From a virus, in the IMG/VR virus record IMGVR_UViG_3300024520_000023, positions 1 to 39,830 of that record: a stretch of DNA of 39,830 nt, one strand, 5' to 3'. Positions 5,588 through 11,115 of the stretch are shown one piece after another (within the stretch, counting starts at the first letter, position 1; every line of letters begins with the position of its first letter). Both the position numbers and the translations under genes were made by a program. The notes under the pieces were generated by a model. The model was not told where the DNA came from. It did not search any database and saw only the letters and a list, made by a program, of their open reading frames with translations.

Positions 5588-5616
5588 TATATACGGATTA
5601 TCCGTGCATTCGTCAA
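5588..5616 (-). promoter_or_regulatory. Early leftward promoter
   Basis: On the minus strand TTGACG (5611-5616) is followed after exactly 17 bases by TATATA (5588-5593), a near-consensus sigma-70 promoter. The start would fall near 5581, giving a 20-base leader with GGGAGGA before the lipoprotein ATG at 5560. A perfect inverted repeat lies between the two boxes, so a bound repressor would block it. Confidence 0.8.
5593..5605. promoter_or_regulatory. Operator-like inverted repeat 1
   Basis: ACGGATTATCCGT is a perfect 6-base inverted repeat around a central T, placed between the -35 and -10 boxes of the leftward promoter. Likely a binding site for the HTH protein made from 5680; not proven. 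Confidence 0.6.
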
Positions 5617-5628
5617 CGATAAAATCGT
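5616..5628. promoter_or_regulatory. Operator-like inverted repeat 2
   Basis: ACGATAAAATCGT has 5-base arms (ACGAT/ATCGT) around AAA. It is the same length as repeat 1 and shares the ACG...CGT ends. It lies at the -35 end of the leftward promoter. Confidence 0.55.
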
Positions 5629-5638
5629 ATGCGTACGA
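5625..5638. promoter_or_regulatory. Operator-like inverted repeat 3
   Basis: TCGTATGCGTACGA has 5-base arms around TGCG. It overlaps repeat 2 and lies just upstream of the rightward -35 box. Three clustered repeats between divergent promoters recall the operator layout of lambdoid switches. Confidence 0.5.
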
Positions 5639-5645
5639 AAAAATA

Positions 5646-5674
5646 TTGACGGGCATATGGCGCGGCCGTATAGT
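5646..5674 (+). promoter_or_regulatory. Rightward promoter for a leaderless HTH-gene transcript
   Basis: TTGACG (5646-5651), 17 bases, then TATAGT (5669-5674). The ATG of the HTH gene is at 5680, five bases after the -10 box, so transcription should start at or next to the A of the ATG. No usable ribosome site can fit. Leaderless start is known for lambda cI from pRM and is common in Alphaproteobacteria. Confidence 0.8.
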
Positions 5675-5679
5675 AAGGC

Positions 5680-5892
5680 ATGGCAACAGCAAATATCATT
5701 CAGAAATTCGGCGGCATTAATCCGATGGCGCGGAAGATGACCGAGGCGCTCGGCAAGGCCGTGCCCCCGTCTACCGTTCAATATTGGTCGGAGAGCGGAT
5801 TCATCCCGGCGCGCAGGCAGGTCGAGGTGATGGAAAGCGCCCGGTTTCACAGCATCGAGCTGGCGCCCGCCGATTTCTTCGAGGTGGCATAG
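5680..5892 (+). CDS. Small Cro/YdaS-like HTH regulator
   Basis: 70 residues. The sequence IIQKFGGINPMARKMTEALG, followed by PPSTVQYWSESGFIPARRQV and a short tail (ELAPADFF), is the pattern of small helix-turn-helix proteins of the YdaS/Cro type found as phage regulators in Alphaproteobacteria. The recognition part is STVQYWSESGFIP. It is the first gene rightward of the divergent control region and is read from what looks like a leaderless mRNA. It is the best candidate to bind the three inverted repeats at 5593-5638. No larger CI-type repressor is present, so it may be the only switch protein, or the phage may be virulent. Confidence 0.8.
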   Translation: MATANIIQKFGGINPMARKMTEALGKAVPPSTVQYWSESGFIPARRQVEVMESARFHSIELAPADFFEVA

Positions 5893-5893
5893 C

Positions 5894-6958
5894 ATGGCGG
5901 GCGAGGTTGTTAACCTCCGCATTGCCGAGATTGTTGTGCTGACCGATCTTGATGCCGTGCGGGACTGCTGCATCGGCAATGACAGTCTTTCCCGCGCGAT
6001 GAGGCGCTCCGGCAAATACACTGGAAACGACTATTACGACCGGGCCGAGCGGGCGTTGTGGGCAGCATGGCGGGCTGGGCATCTGTTGCGGGATGTGGAG
6101 CACAGCAAGCCCGGGCGCCCTAAATCGGTCCAAGGTGGACCGATTAATAGCCTCAACCAAATGCTGTCCGTCCACAACCTTGCGAAAGGCACAGCCCACC
6201 GTTGGATAGCCATCTCGCATTGCCACGACGAACAGATCGCCGGCTACGTCGGCAAGCAGAAGGACGCGACTAACCCGCTCAAGTGGTCCGATATCGTCAA
6301 GCTGGGCAAGGCGAACATGCCGGTCAATGTGCCTGAGATCGGCGACGATTACGAGATGATCCATGCGGATCTGGCTGACGCCGAAGTTGAGCCGGGCAGC
6401 GTCGATGTTATCATTACCGACCCGCCATATCCGCGCGAATTCATCGGCGAGTACGGCAAGCTATCCGAGTTCGCGGCGCGCGTTCTCAAGCCGGGTGGGT
6501 CGTGTCTCGCGATGGCCGGGCATATATACTTGCCCGAGGTTATGGCCGAGATGGCTAAGCATCTCAATTACCACTGGATAATTTCATACCTGACACCGGG
6601 TGGGCAGGCCTCCCAGGTATGGGACAGAAAGGTAATCCCGTCCTGGAAGCCGGTTCTCTGGTTCGTAAAGGGCGAATATGAAGGCGGCTGGCTGGGCGAT
6701 GTCGTCAAGAGCGATGTTAACGACAACGACAAGGCGCATCATCATTGGGGCCAGTCCGAGAGCGGCATGACGCGACTTGTCGAGCGGTTCTCGAAGCCGG
6801 GCGAATTGATCGCCGATCCGTTCGTCGGTGGCGGCACAACTGCTGTCTCGGCGCTAACCCTCGGTCGGCGATTTATCGGGATCGATGTTGACGGCGATGC
6901 CGTTGACGAAACGTTGCGCCGTATCGCAGGCTTAATCGGAAACGCCGATGCAAAATGA
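5894..6958 (+). CDS. Beta-class DNA amino-methyltransferase (N6-adenine or N4-cytosine)
   Basis: 354 residues. The catalytic motif DPPYPREF (DPPY at 176-179) precedes the S-adenosylmethionine motif DPFVGGGTT (308-316), followed by RRFIGIDVD. That order defines beta-class amino-methyltransferases. DPPY fits N6-adenine, but N4-cytosine cannot be excluded. The first 150 residues form an extra domain of unknown role (NDYYDRAERALWAAWRAGHL...). Within it, codons for KSVQGGPINS (77-86) come from a palindromic 35-bp element that recurs after the portal gene. No restriction partner is next to it, so it is probably an orphan that protects phage DNA or alters host methylation. Start ATG at 5894, two bases after the HTH stop. 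Confidence 0.9.
   Translation: MAGEVVNLRIAEIVVLTDLDAVRDCCIGNDSLSRAMRRSGKYTGNDYYDRAERALWAAWRAGHLLRDVEHSKPGRPKSVQGGPINSLNQMLSVHNLAKGTAHRWIAISHCHDEQIAGYVGKQKDATNPLKWSDIVKLGKANMPVNVPEIGDDYEMIHADLADAEVEPGSVDVIITDPPYPREFIGEYGKLSEFAARVLKPGGSCLAMAGHIYLPEVMAEMAKHLNYHWIISYLTPGGQASQVWDRKVIPSWKPVLWFVKGEYEGGWLGDVVKSDVNDNDKAHHHWGQSESGMTRLVERFSKPGELIADPFVGGGTTAVSALTLGRRFIGIDVDGDAVDETLRRIAGLIGNADAK
6118..6152. repeat. 35-bp palindromic repeat, copy 1 (inside methyltransferase gene)
   Basis: Identical over 35 bases to 23864-23898. The core is a 10-base perfect inverted repeat, AATCGGTCCA/TGGACCGATT around AGG (6123-6145). It is read in frame as SVQGGPIN-type codons in the methyltransferase. An in-frame palindromic insert recalls the palindromic elements known inside Rickettsia genes. 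Confidence 0.9.
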
Positions 6959-6966
6959 CGAGCTTC

Positions 6967-6987
6967 GCCGGCAATCAATCTGCCGGC
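6967..6987 (+). other. Hairpin after methyltransferase stop
   Basis: GCCGGC (6967-6972) and GCCGGC (6982-6987) pair over 6 bases around a 9-base loop, directly after the methyltransferase stop. There is no U-run. With the terminator at 7040-7081 it makes the 135-base gap before the ParB-like gene strongly structured. Confidence 0.5.
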
Positions 6988-7039
6988 TGAGAGGGCCCTC
7001 CCGGTCCTGGGCTAAGGCCCGAACCTCCTTGCTGAAACT

Positions 7040-7081
7040 CGCCGGGACCGTCGGTGCAAGCCGCAGTCCTGGCGCTCTTTT
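7040..7081 (+). terminator. Intrinsic terminator candidate before the ParB-like gene
   Basis: CGCCGGGAC (7040-7048) pairs with GTCCTGGCG (7066-7074) in 9 pairs including one G-U, followed by CTCTTTT (7075-7081). It would end transcription from the HTH/methyltransferase genes just before the AT-richer cassette, which would then need its own promoter or readthrough. I saw no clear promoter in the 12 bases left before the ATG. Confidence 0.6.
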
Positions 7082-7093
7082 CATGGTGGTGAG

Positions 7094-7768
7094 ATGAAAG
7101 AACTGGATGCATTGATTGCGGTTCTGCGTAATTTGCCAGATGACGAAAAGATAGAAAAAATCAACGTTGCAAAAGAAGCTCTACACGAGGTTAGTCCGTT
7201 TTCATCGGAACCGGTTGATTTTGTTCGGTGGGTTCGCGCTGAAAATGTATGGGCCAACGATTACAATCCCAACCAAGTCGCCCCGCCAGAAATGGAGCTT
7301 TTACGTCTTTCGGTCGTGGCTGACGGGTATACTCAGCCAATTGTGACGAATGAGGAAGATGGACAGCTTGTTGTGGTTGATGGGTTCCACCGGAGCCGTG
7401 TCGGAAAAGAGTGTGATGATGTAAAGCAACGGGTCATGGGGTATCTGCCTGTCGTTCAAATCCGAGCCATTCAAACCGACAAACCAGATCGAATGGCATC
7501 AACCATTCGACACAATCGCGCGCGTGGGAAGCATTCTATTGATGGAATGTCACAGATTGTTTTGGAATTAAAGAGACGTAATTGGTCGGATAAGAAAATT
7601 GGTGAACAACTCGGAATGGACCCGGATGAAGTGTTGCGGTTGGCCCAGATCACCGGTCTGGCTGAAATGTTTGCAGACCGCGACTTCTCCGAAGCATGGG
7701 AGGCGGCGAACGTCAACGAAGCCGACAATCTTGAAGTGTTAGAGGAAGTCAATGAAGAGAGTGTTTAA
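7094..7768 (+). CDS. ParB/sulfiredoxin-fold protein (IbrB-like)
   Basis: 224 residues. The N-terminal third is helical. The ParB/Srx part is clear: VWANDYNPNQVAPPEMELL (about 52-70), QPIVTNEEDGQLVVVDGFHR then SRVGKE (81-105), and TIRHNRARGKHS (about 137-148). A helix-turn-helix follows: RRNWSDKKIGEQLGMDPDEV. The tail is acidic. Such proteins occur next to PAPS-reductase-like proteins, as in the E. coli prophage pair IbrA/IbrB, and may bind DNA or hydrolyse nucleotides. The gene is visibly lower in G+C than the flanking phage genes, a sign of transfer together with the next two genes. The downstream gene overlaps it by 17 bases. Confidence 0.85.
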   Translation: MKELDALIAVLRNLPDDEKIEKINVAKEALHEVSPFSSEPVDFVRWVRAENVWANDYNPNQVAPPEMELLRLSVVADGYTQPIVTNEEDGQLVVVDGFHRSRVGKECDDVKQRVMGYLPVVQIRAIQTDKPDRMASTIRHNRARGKHSIDGMSQIVLELKRRNWSDKKIGEQLGMDPDEVLRLAQITGLAEMFADRDFSEAWEAANVNEADNLEVLEEVNEESV

Positions 7769-8144
7769 GAGGGTTGAGGATCTTGAAGAGGCCGCAATGT
7801 GGCGGCCCCTTACCGGCATGGCTGGAAAGAAGGCCATTCAACGGGCCGCCGTCTTAATGCAAAGTGCCGAGCGATTTAGAGACGCTATGCATCTTGCCAC
7901 AAATCGCTGGCCTAATAGTTGTGAGCACAACCTATCATGGTGCGCACAAAACCGGATTGCGTGGTTAGGTCAAGCGGGTTGTTTCGTCGGGGTTCAATCC
8001 CCCGAGGCATGCACAAGGCTTGCTTGGCACACATTGACACCCACAGAACATGATCAAGCAAACGCGACAGCAAATGTGGTGTTGCATGAATGGATAAATA
8101 TAATAACGGGGAGGGAAGATGCCCAAGAAGCCTTTAGGTTTTAA
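7752..8144 (+). CDS. Hypothetical protein between ParB-like and PAPS-reductase-like genes
   Basis: 130 residues, overlapping both neighbours (17 bases upstream, 26 downstream), which ties it tightly to their expression. It has three Cys (CEHNLSWCAQN and GCFVGVQSPEAC) and several His and Trp; the central part IAWLGQAGCFVGVQSPEACT then WHTLTPTEHDQANATANVVL looks like a compact helical domain. I do not recognise the family. Like its neighbours it is lower in G+C than the rest of the genome. The gene order suggests it works with the other two, perhaps as an adaptor or specificity part. Function not assigned. Confidence 0.75.
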   Translation: MKRVFKRVEDLEEAAMWRPLTGMAGKKAIQRAAVLMQSAERFRDAMHLATNRWPNSCEHNLSWCAQNRIAWLGQAGCFVGVQSPEACTRLAWHTLTPTEHDQANATANVVLHEWINIITGREDAQEAFRF

Positions 8145-9387
8145 TGTTCTTGAAGCTGCGCGCGAGCGCATAGCTTGGACATTCGATAATTTTGAGCGGA
8201 TTTGTGTGTCATTTAGTGCTGGCAAAGACAGCACTGTAATGCTTCACCTTGTGATGGATGAGGCAATCCGCCGCAATCGAATTGTCGGGGTTCTTTTAAT
8301 TGACCTAGAAGGCCAGTACAAACTCACGATTGAGCACGCGCTAAATTGCTATAAGCAATATGCAGAGCACATTGAGCCTTATTGGGTCTGCCTTCCAATC
8401 CATTTGCGAAATGCGGTCAGTGTGTTCCAAACTCATTGGGTTTGCTGGGAGCCAGAAAAAGACGATGTTTGGATTAGGCGGCCACCAGATATTGCTATTC
8501 AAGATCCGATGTTTTTGCCCTTTTTTAGAGAAGGCATGGAATTCGAGGAGTTTGTGCCTGAGTTCGGCGAGTGGTTTTCCCAAGGAAAGCCAACGGCTTG
8601 TTTTGTCGGCATTCGAACAGATGAAAGTTTAAATCGCTACCGTACAATTCAGTCAGAAAAAAAGACGCGCTTTGATAACAAACAGTACACAACCCTGGTT
8701 CGCGAAAATGTCTATAATGTTTACCCCATATATGACTGGCGAACAGAAGACCTCTGGACGTGGCACGCTCGTAATCCCAATCAGCCTCACAACCGATTGT
8801 ATGACATGATGCACAAAGCGGGGTTGTCAATTCATCAAATGCGGATTTGTCAACCCTACGGCGACGATCAACGGCGCGGGTTATGGCTGTTTCATTTGAT
8901 TGAGCCCGAAACCTGGGCTCGCGTTGTGGCTCGCGTTGCTGGAGCCAATAGCGGGGCCCTGTATGTTCAAGAGTGGGGCAACATTAATGGTTATAGAAAA
9001 ATAACCAAGCCGGATGGTCATACATGGAAATCGTTTGCTCGACTGTTAGTCGAAACCATGCCCCCGAAAACACAAGAGCATTATTCGAATAAAATTCTGA
9101 TTTTTGAGCGGTGGTGGAAGGAGCGCGGCTATGAAGATGGCGTTCCCGATGCTGCTGATTATCATATGGAAGCGGCTCGGCGGGCTCCATCGTGGCGCCG
9201 CGTTTGTAAATCCCTTTTGCGGAATGATTATTGGTGCAAGGGCATCGGGTTTTCTCAACATAAAAGCGGCGCCTACGAACAGTATTTAGATTTAATGCGT
9301 CGTCGCAAGGATAAATGGGACGATATGGGCAGTTTGTTTGACTGCATCGAGCCGCCAGCTAAGGCTAAGCAAGACGTGCTGCTATGA
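8119..9387 (+). CDS. PAPS-reductase-like ATP-pyrophosphatase, DUF3440 (IbrA-like)
   Basis: 422 residues. The PP-loop is SFSAGKDSTVML (31-42), a variant of the usual SGGKDS, in an N-terminal nucleotide-binding domain. A long DUF3440-type region follows (HWVCWEPEKDDVWIRRPPDI, then VGIRTDESLNR, YPIYDWRTEDLW, and RICQPYGDDQRRGLW). The cysteine pairs used by true PAPS or APS reductases for iron-sulfur binding are not evident, so it probably adenylates or activates a substrate rather than reducing sulfate. Relatives include IbrA and, more distantly, DndC of DNA phosphorothioation. GGGAGGGAAG precedes the ATG. It is AT-richer than its surroundings and is followed by VRR-NUC with an ATGA overlap. Confidence 0.88.
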   Translation: MPKKPLGFNVLEAARERIAWTFDNFERICVSFSAGKDSTVMLHLVMDEAIRRNRIVGVLLIDLEGQYKLTIEHALNCYKQYAEHIEPYWVCLPIHLRNAVSVFQTHWVCWEPEKDDVWIRRPPDIAIQDPMFLPFFREGMEFEEFVPEFGEWFSQGKPTACFVGIRTDESLNRYRTIQSEKKTRFDNKQYTTLVRENVYNVYPIYDWRTEDLWTWHARNPNQPHNRLYDMMHKAGLSIHQMRICQPYGDDQRRGLWLFHLIEPETWARVVARVAGANSGALYVQEWGNINGYRKITKPDGHTWKSFARLLVETMPPKTQEHYSNKILIFERWWKERGYEDGVPDAADYHMEAARRAPSWRRVCKSLLRNDYWCKGIGFSQHKSGAYEQYLDLMRRRKDKWDDMGSLFDCIEPPAKAKQDVLL

Positions 9388-9755
9388 AACGCGCCAGTCC
9401 CGAGGCTGACCTGCAAAAAACCATCGTTGAATATCTTCGCGTTGCTATGCCTCCTCCGCCGTCCGGCCCATGGTGGACCGCCATAGCCAGCCAGCCCAAT
9501 GCGTCGGCGAGGCAGGGCAAGCGACGGAAGGACCTCGGCGAGAAGCCCGGTGTTCCTGACCTGTGTTTCATTTTTGATGGCGCGGTTTTCTGGATCGAAC
9601 TGAAAAGCATTTCTGGCCGGCTAATGGTAACGCAACGCGCGCAGCACGATTTAATTCAGTGGGCCGGCGGGCATGTCCATGTCGCCCGCAGCCTTGAGGA
9701 TGTCATCGGCATCCTGCGCGCCCACAACGTACCTCTCCGCGCGGAGGCGGCATGA
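9384..9755 (+). CDS. VRR-NUC domain nuclease
   Basis: 123 residues. The family signature is present: E7 and Q11 in SPEADLQKTIVEYL, N in ASQPNASARQGKRRKDLGEK, then PGVPDLCFIFDG and the catalytic WIELKSISGRLMVTQRAQHD, ending with GHVHVARSLEDV. The PD...ELK core marks an active PD-(D/E)XK nuclease. Stand-alone VRR-NUC proteins in phages act on branched or flapped DNA and often sit in replication blocks. It starts inside the stop of the PAPS-reductase-like gene (ATGA) but returns to high G+C. The last 12 codons and next start form a boundary block repeated at the end of the next gene. Confidence 0.9.
   Translation: MKRASPEADLQKTIVEYLRVAMPPPPSGPWWTAIASQPNASARQGKRRKDLGEKPGVPDLCFIFDGAVFWIELKSISGRLMVTQRAQHDLIQWAGGHVHVARSLEDVIGILRAHNVPLRAEAA
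9719..9755 (+). repeat. Repeated gene-boundary block, copy 1
   Basis: These 37 bases match 10363-10399 with three mismatches. Each copy encodes the end AHNVPLRAE.A, contains the GCGGAGG ribosome site, and ends with the overlapping ATGA that starts the next gene. Confidence 0.85.
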
Positions 9756-10399
9756 GCGCCCGCCCCAGAGCCCTGGATCTGTTTTGCGGCGCGGGCGGTG
9801 CGGCAATGGGCCTTTATCGCGCGGGCTTCGACGTGACCGGGATCGATAGCCGCCCGCAGCCGAGCTATCCTTTTGAATTCATCCGGGCTGATGCCCTTGC
9901 CCCGCCCGTGCGGCCGTCCGATTACGACCTGATATGGGCCAGCCCGCCCTGCCAGGCCTACTCGGCAACCCGGAAAATCACCGGGAAGGAATATCCCGAT
10001 CTCGTGCCGGGCACCCGCGCCCTGCTGGAACGCGGCGGCCGGCCCTGGGTTATCGAGAACGTGCCTGGCGCCCCGCTTCGTCATCCGTTCCGGCTGTGCG
10101 GCACGATGTTCGGGCTGGGTGTTATACGGCACCGTATTTTCGAGGCCACCTTCCTGGTTCTCGCGCCCGGATGCGGCAGACACGGGCCCACGAATTCTCA
10201 CCGTGGATACAGTACCGGGGCCGAATTCGTCTGCGTGGCCGGGAACAACTACCGGCGTGGCGAGGGCGCGCGGGCCATGGGCATCGACTGGATGCGAACC
10301 CGCACCGAACTGAGCCAGTCCGTTCCCCCTGCATACAGCGAATTCATCGCCCGGGCCTTTCTCGCCCACAACGTACCGCTACGCGCGGAGGAGGCATGA
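9752..10399 (+). CDS. Small C5-cytosine DNA methyltransferase
   Basis: 215 residues. Motif I DLFCGAGGAAMGLYRAGF (9-26), motif IV ASPPCQAYS with catalytic Cys67, motif VI IENVPG (101-106), motif VIII RHRIFE (126-131), and motif X-like SVPPAYSEFIA near the end are all present. The target-recognition part is very short (GNNYRRGEGARAMGIDWM region), giving a minimal enzyme of about half the usual 350-400 residues, as seen in several phages. It should be active. No matching restriction gene is nearby, so self-protection is the likely use. The start overlaps VRR-NUC by ATGA. Confidence 0.92.
   Translation: MSARPRALDLFCGAGGAAMGLYRAGFDVTGIDSRPQPSYPFEFIRADALAPPVRPSDYDLIWASPPCQAYSATRKITGKEYPDLVPGTRALLERGGRPWVIENVPGAPLRHPFRLCGTMFGLGVIRHRIFEATFLVLAPGCGRHGPTNSHRGYSTGAEFVCVAGNNYRRGEGARAMGIDWMRTRTELSQSVPPAYSEFIARAFLAHNVPLRAEEA
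10363..10399 (+). repeat. Repeated gene-boundary block, copy 2
   Basis: Second copy of 9719-9755 (34 of 37 bases). It supplies the ribosome site CGGAGGAGG and the ATGA junction for the GcrA-like gene. Confidence 0.85.
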
Positions 10400-10782
10400 T
10401 GGCCGGCGTAACCCTATGGACAGATGAGGCCACCATCCACGCTCTCAATCTGCGCGTGGAAGGCAAGACCTGCCGGCAGATTGCCGCGCTGCTCACCGAC
10501 CGATTCGGCATGGGCATGGTCACGAAAAATTCCGTGATCGGCCGGTTGTACCGCGTTGGCTGGGTATCCCGCGCCACCGCCAGGCAATATCAAATTGACC
10601 GGCGCGCGGCCGAGCTTGAAAACGTTCGCATCGATCAGGAGCGGCTACGGCTATCCCGGCCGGACAAATCCGAGCGCGCCTGTCGTCATGGAACCTGCCG
10701 GTACGCACGACATACGGGCTCGGATTATTGCGCGGCCCATCACAGCGAGTTTATCGTTCATCGGGAGAGGGTCGAGGCATGA
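10396..10782 (+). CDS. GcrA-like cell-cycle regulator
   Basis: 128 residues. The N-terminus MAGVTLWTDEATIHALNLRV, then EGKTCRQIAALLTDRF and TKNSVIGRLYRVGW is the GcrA DNA-binding pattern (WT..., G.S..QIA..L, TRNAVIGK.HRLGL). The C-terminus has a zinc-type set CRHGTCRYARHTGSDYCAAH. In Caulobacter and relatives GcrA binds sigma-70 and GANTC sites methylated by CcrM to time cell-cycle genes. A phage copy beside two DNA methyltransferases suggests it redirects methylation-sensitive host or phage promoters. The start is the ATG at 10396 or the next codon at 10399; both follow CGGAGGAGG. Confidence 0.85.
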   Translation: MMAGVTLWTDEATIHALNLRVEGKTCRQIAALLTDRFGMGMVTKNSVIGRLYRVGWVSRATARQYQIDRRAAELENVRIDQERLRLSRPDKSERACRHGTCRYARHTGSDYCAAHHSEFIVHRERVEA

Positions 10783-10814
10783 GGCGCTTGCATCTCACCG
10801 AGGACGGGCCATAA
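10779..10814 (+). CDS. 11-codon micro-ORF linking two genes
   Basis: MRRLHLTEDGP starts inside the GcrA-like stop (ATGA) and stops inside the next ATG (TAATG). As at 573-614 on the other strand, it looks like a ribosome bridge rather than a functional peptide. Confidence 0.3.
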   Translation: MRRLHLTEDGP

Positions 10815-10906
10815 TGGCGCAAGCGTTGGGCTTGATCTCCCAGCGTGGCACCGGTCGGGTTAGCGAGGTCCCTATCCCTCGCCGCCCGCCGGGCCGGTTT
10901 AGATAG
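10814..10906 (+). CDS. Possible 30-aa basic peptide
   Basis: The frame begins MAQALGLISQRGTGRVSE and ends in PIPRRPPGRFR, a small basic, proline-rich peptide. The start has GAGGACGGG upstream and is coupled to the micro-ORF before it. The stop lies within the inverted repeat at 10870-10911. Short Arg-rich peptides can bind RNA, as the lambda N family does, but similarity to any known one is not visible. Real expression is uncertain. Confidence 0.4.
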   Translation: MAQALGLISQRGTGRVSEVPIPRRPPGRFR

Positions 10907-10911
10907 GGTTT
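10870..10911 (+). terminator. Hairpin with short U-run, weak terminator candidate
   Basis: CCCTATC (10870-10876) pairs perfectly with GATAGGG (10902-10908), enclosing an inner GCCC-gcc-GGGC hairpin, followed by TTT. The next gene starts at 10916. Only three Us follow, so termination may be partial. Confidence 0.45.
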
Positions 10912-10915
10912 GCCA

Positions 10916-11115
10916 ATGATCCACAATTTTCATGTCGGACAGAAAGACGAAGCCAAGGCATTGGTGGAACGCTTTCATTTGAGTGTGGGCGGCAGCACGG
11001 AAGGACGTGCGGGTTATTCCCTCGTCAGCAGTGAGGCGTGCAAGCCAAAACGAGTGTCAGTGTGGTCCCGCAGAATGACCCGCACCGTGGCACCTATAAG
11101 TGGCAGGCGGCTTAG
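10916..11115 (+). pseudogene. Small conserved-looking gene with a frameshift at an A4 run
   Basis: The frame from the ATG at 10916 (MIHNFHVGQKDEAKALVERF, HLSVGGSTEGRAGYSLVSS, EACKPK) is convincing up to the run AAAA at 11047-11050. After it, the -1 frame continues as TSVSVVPQNDPHRGTYKWQA and stops at TAG 11113-11115, while the original frame turns into unlikely Arg-rich sequence. Joined, this makes a natural protein of about 66 residues. Either one A is missing from the assembly (or was lost in the phage), or ribosomes slip -1 on the A run. Family not named; the NDPHRGTYKW end looks like a conserved motif. Confidence 0.5.

Noticed and set aside
6985-7030. TPP-riboswitch-like words (CTGAGA, GAACCT)
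   Set aside because: The key helices and the conserved 3' half of the TPP motif are absent and the downstream gene is not thiamin-related.
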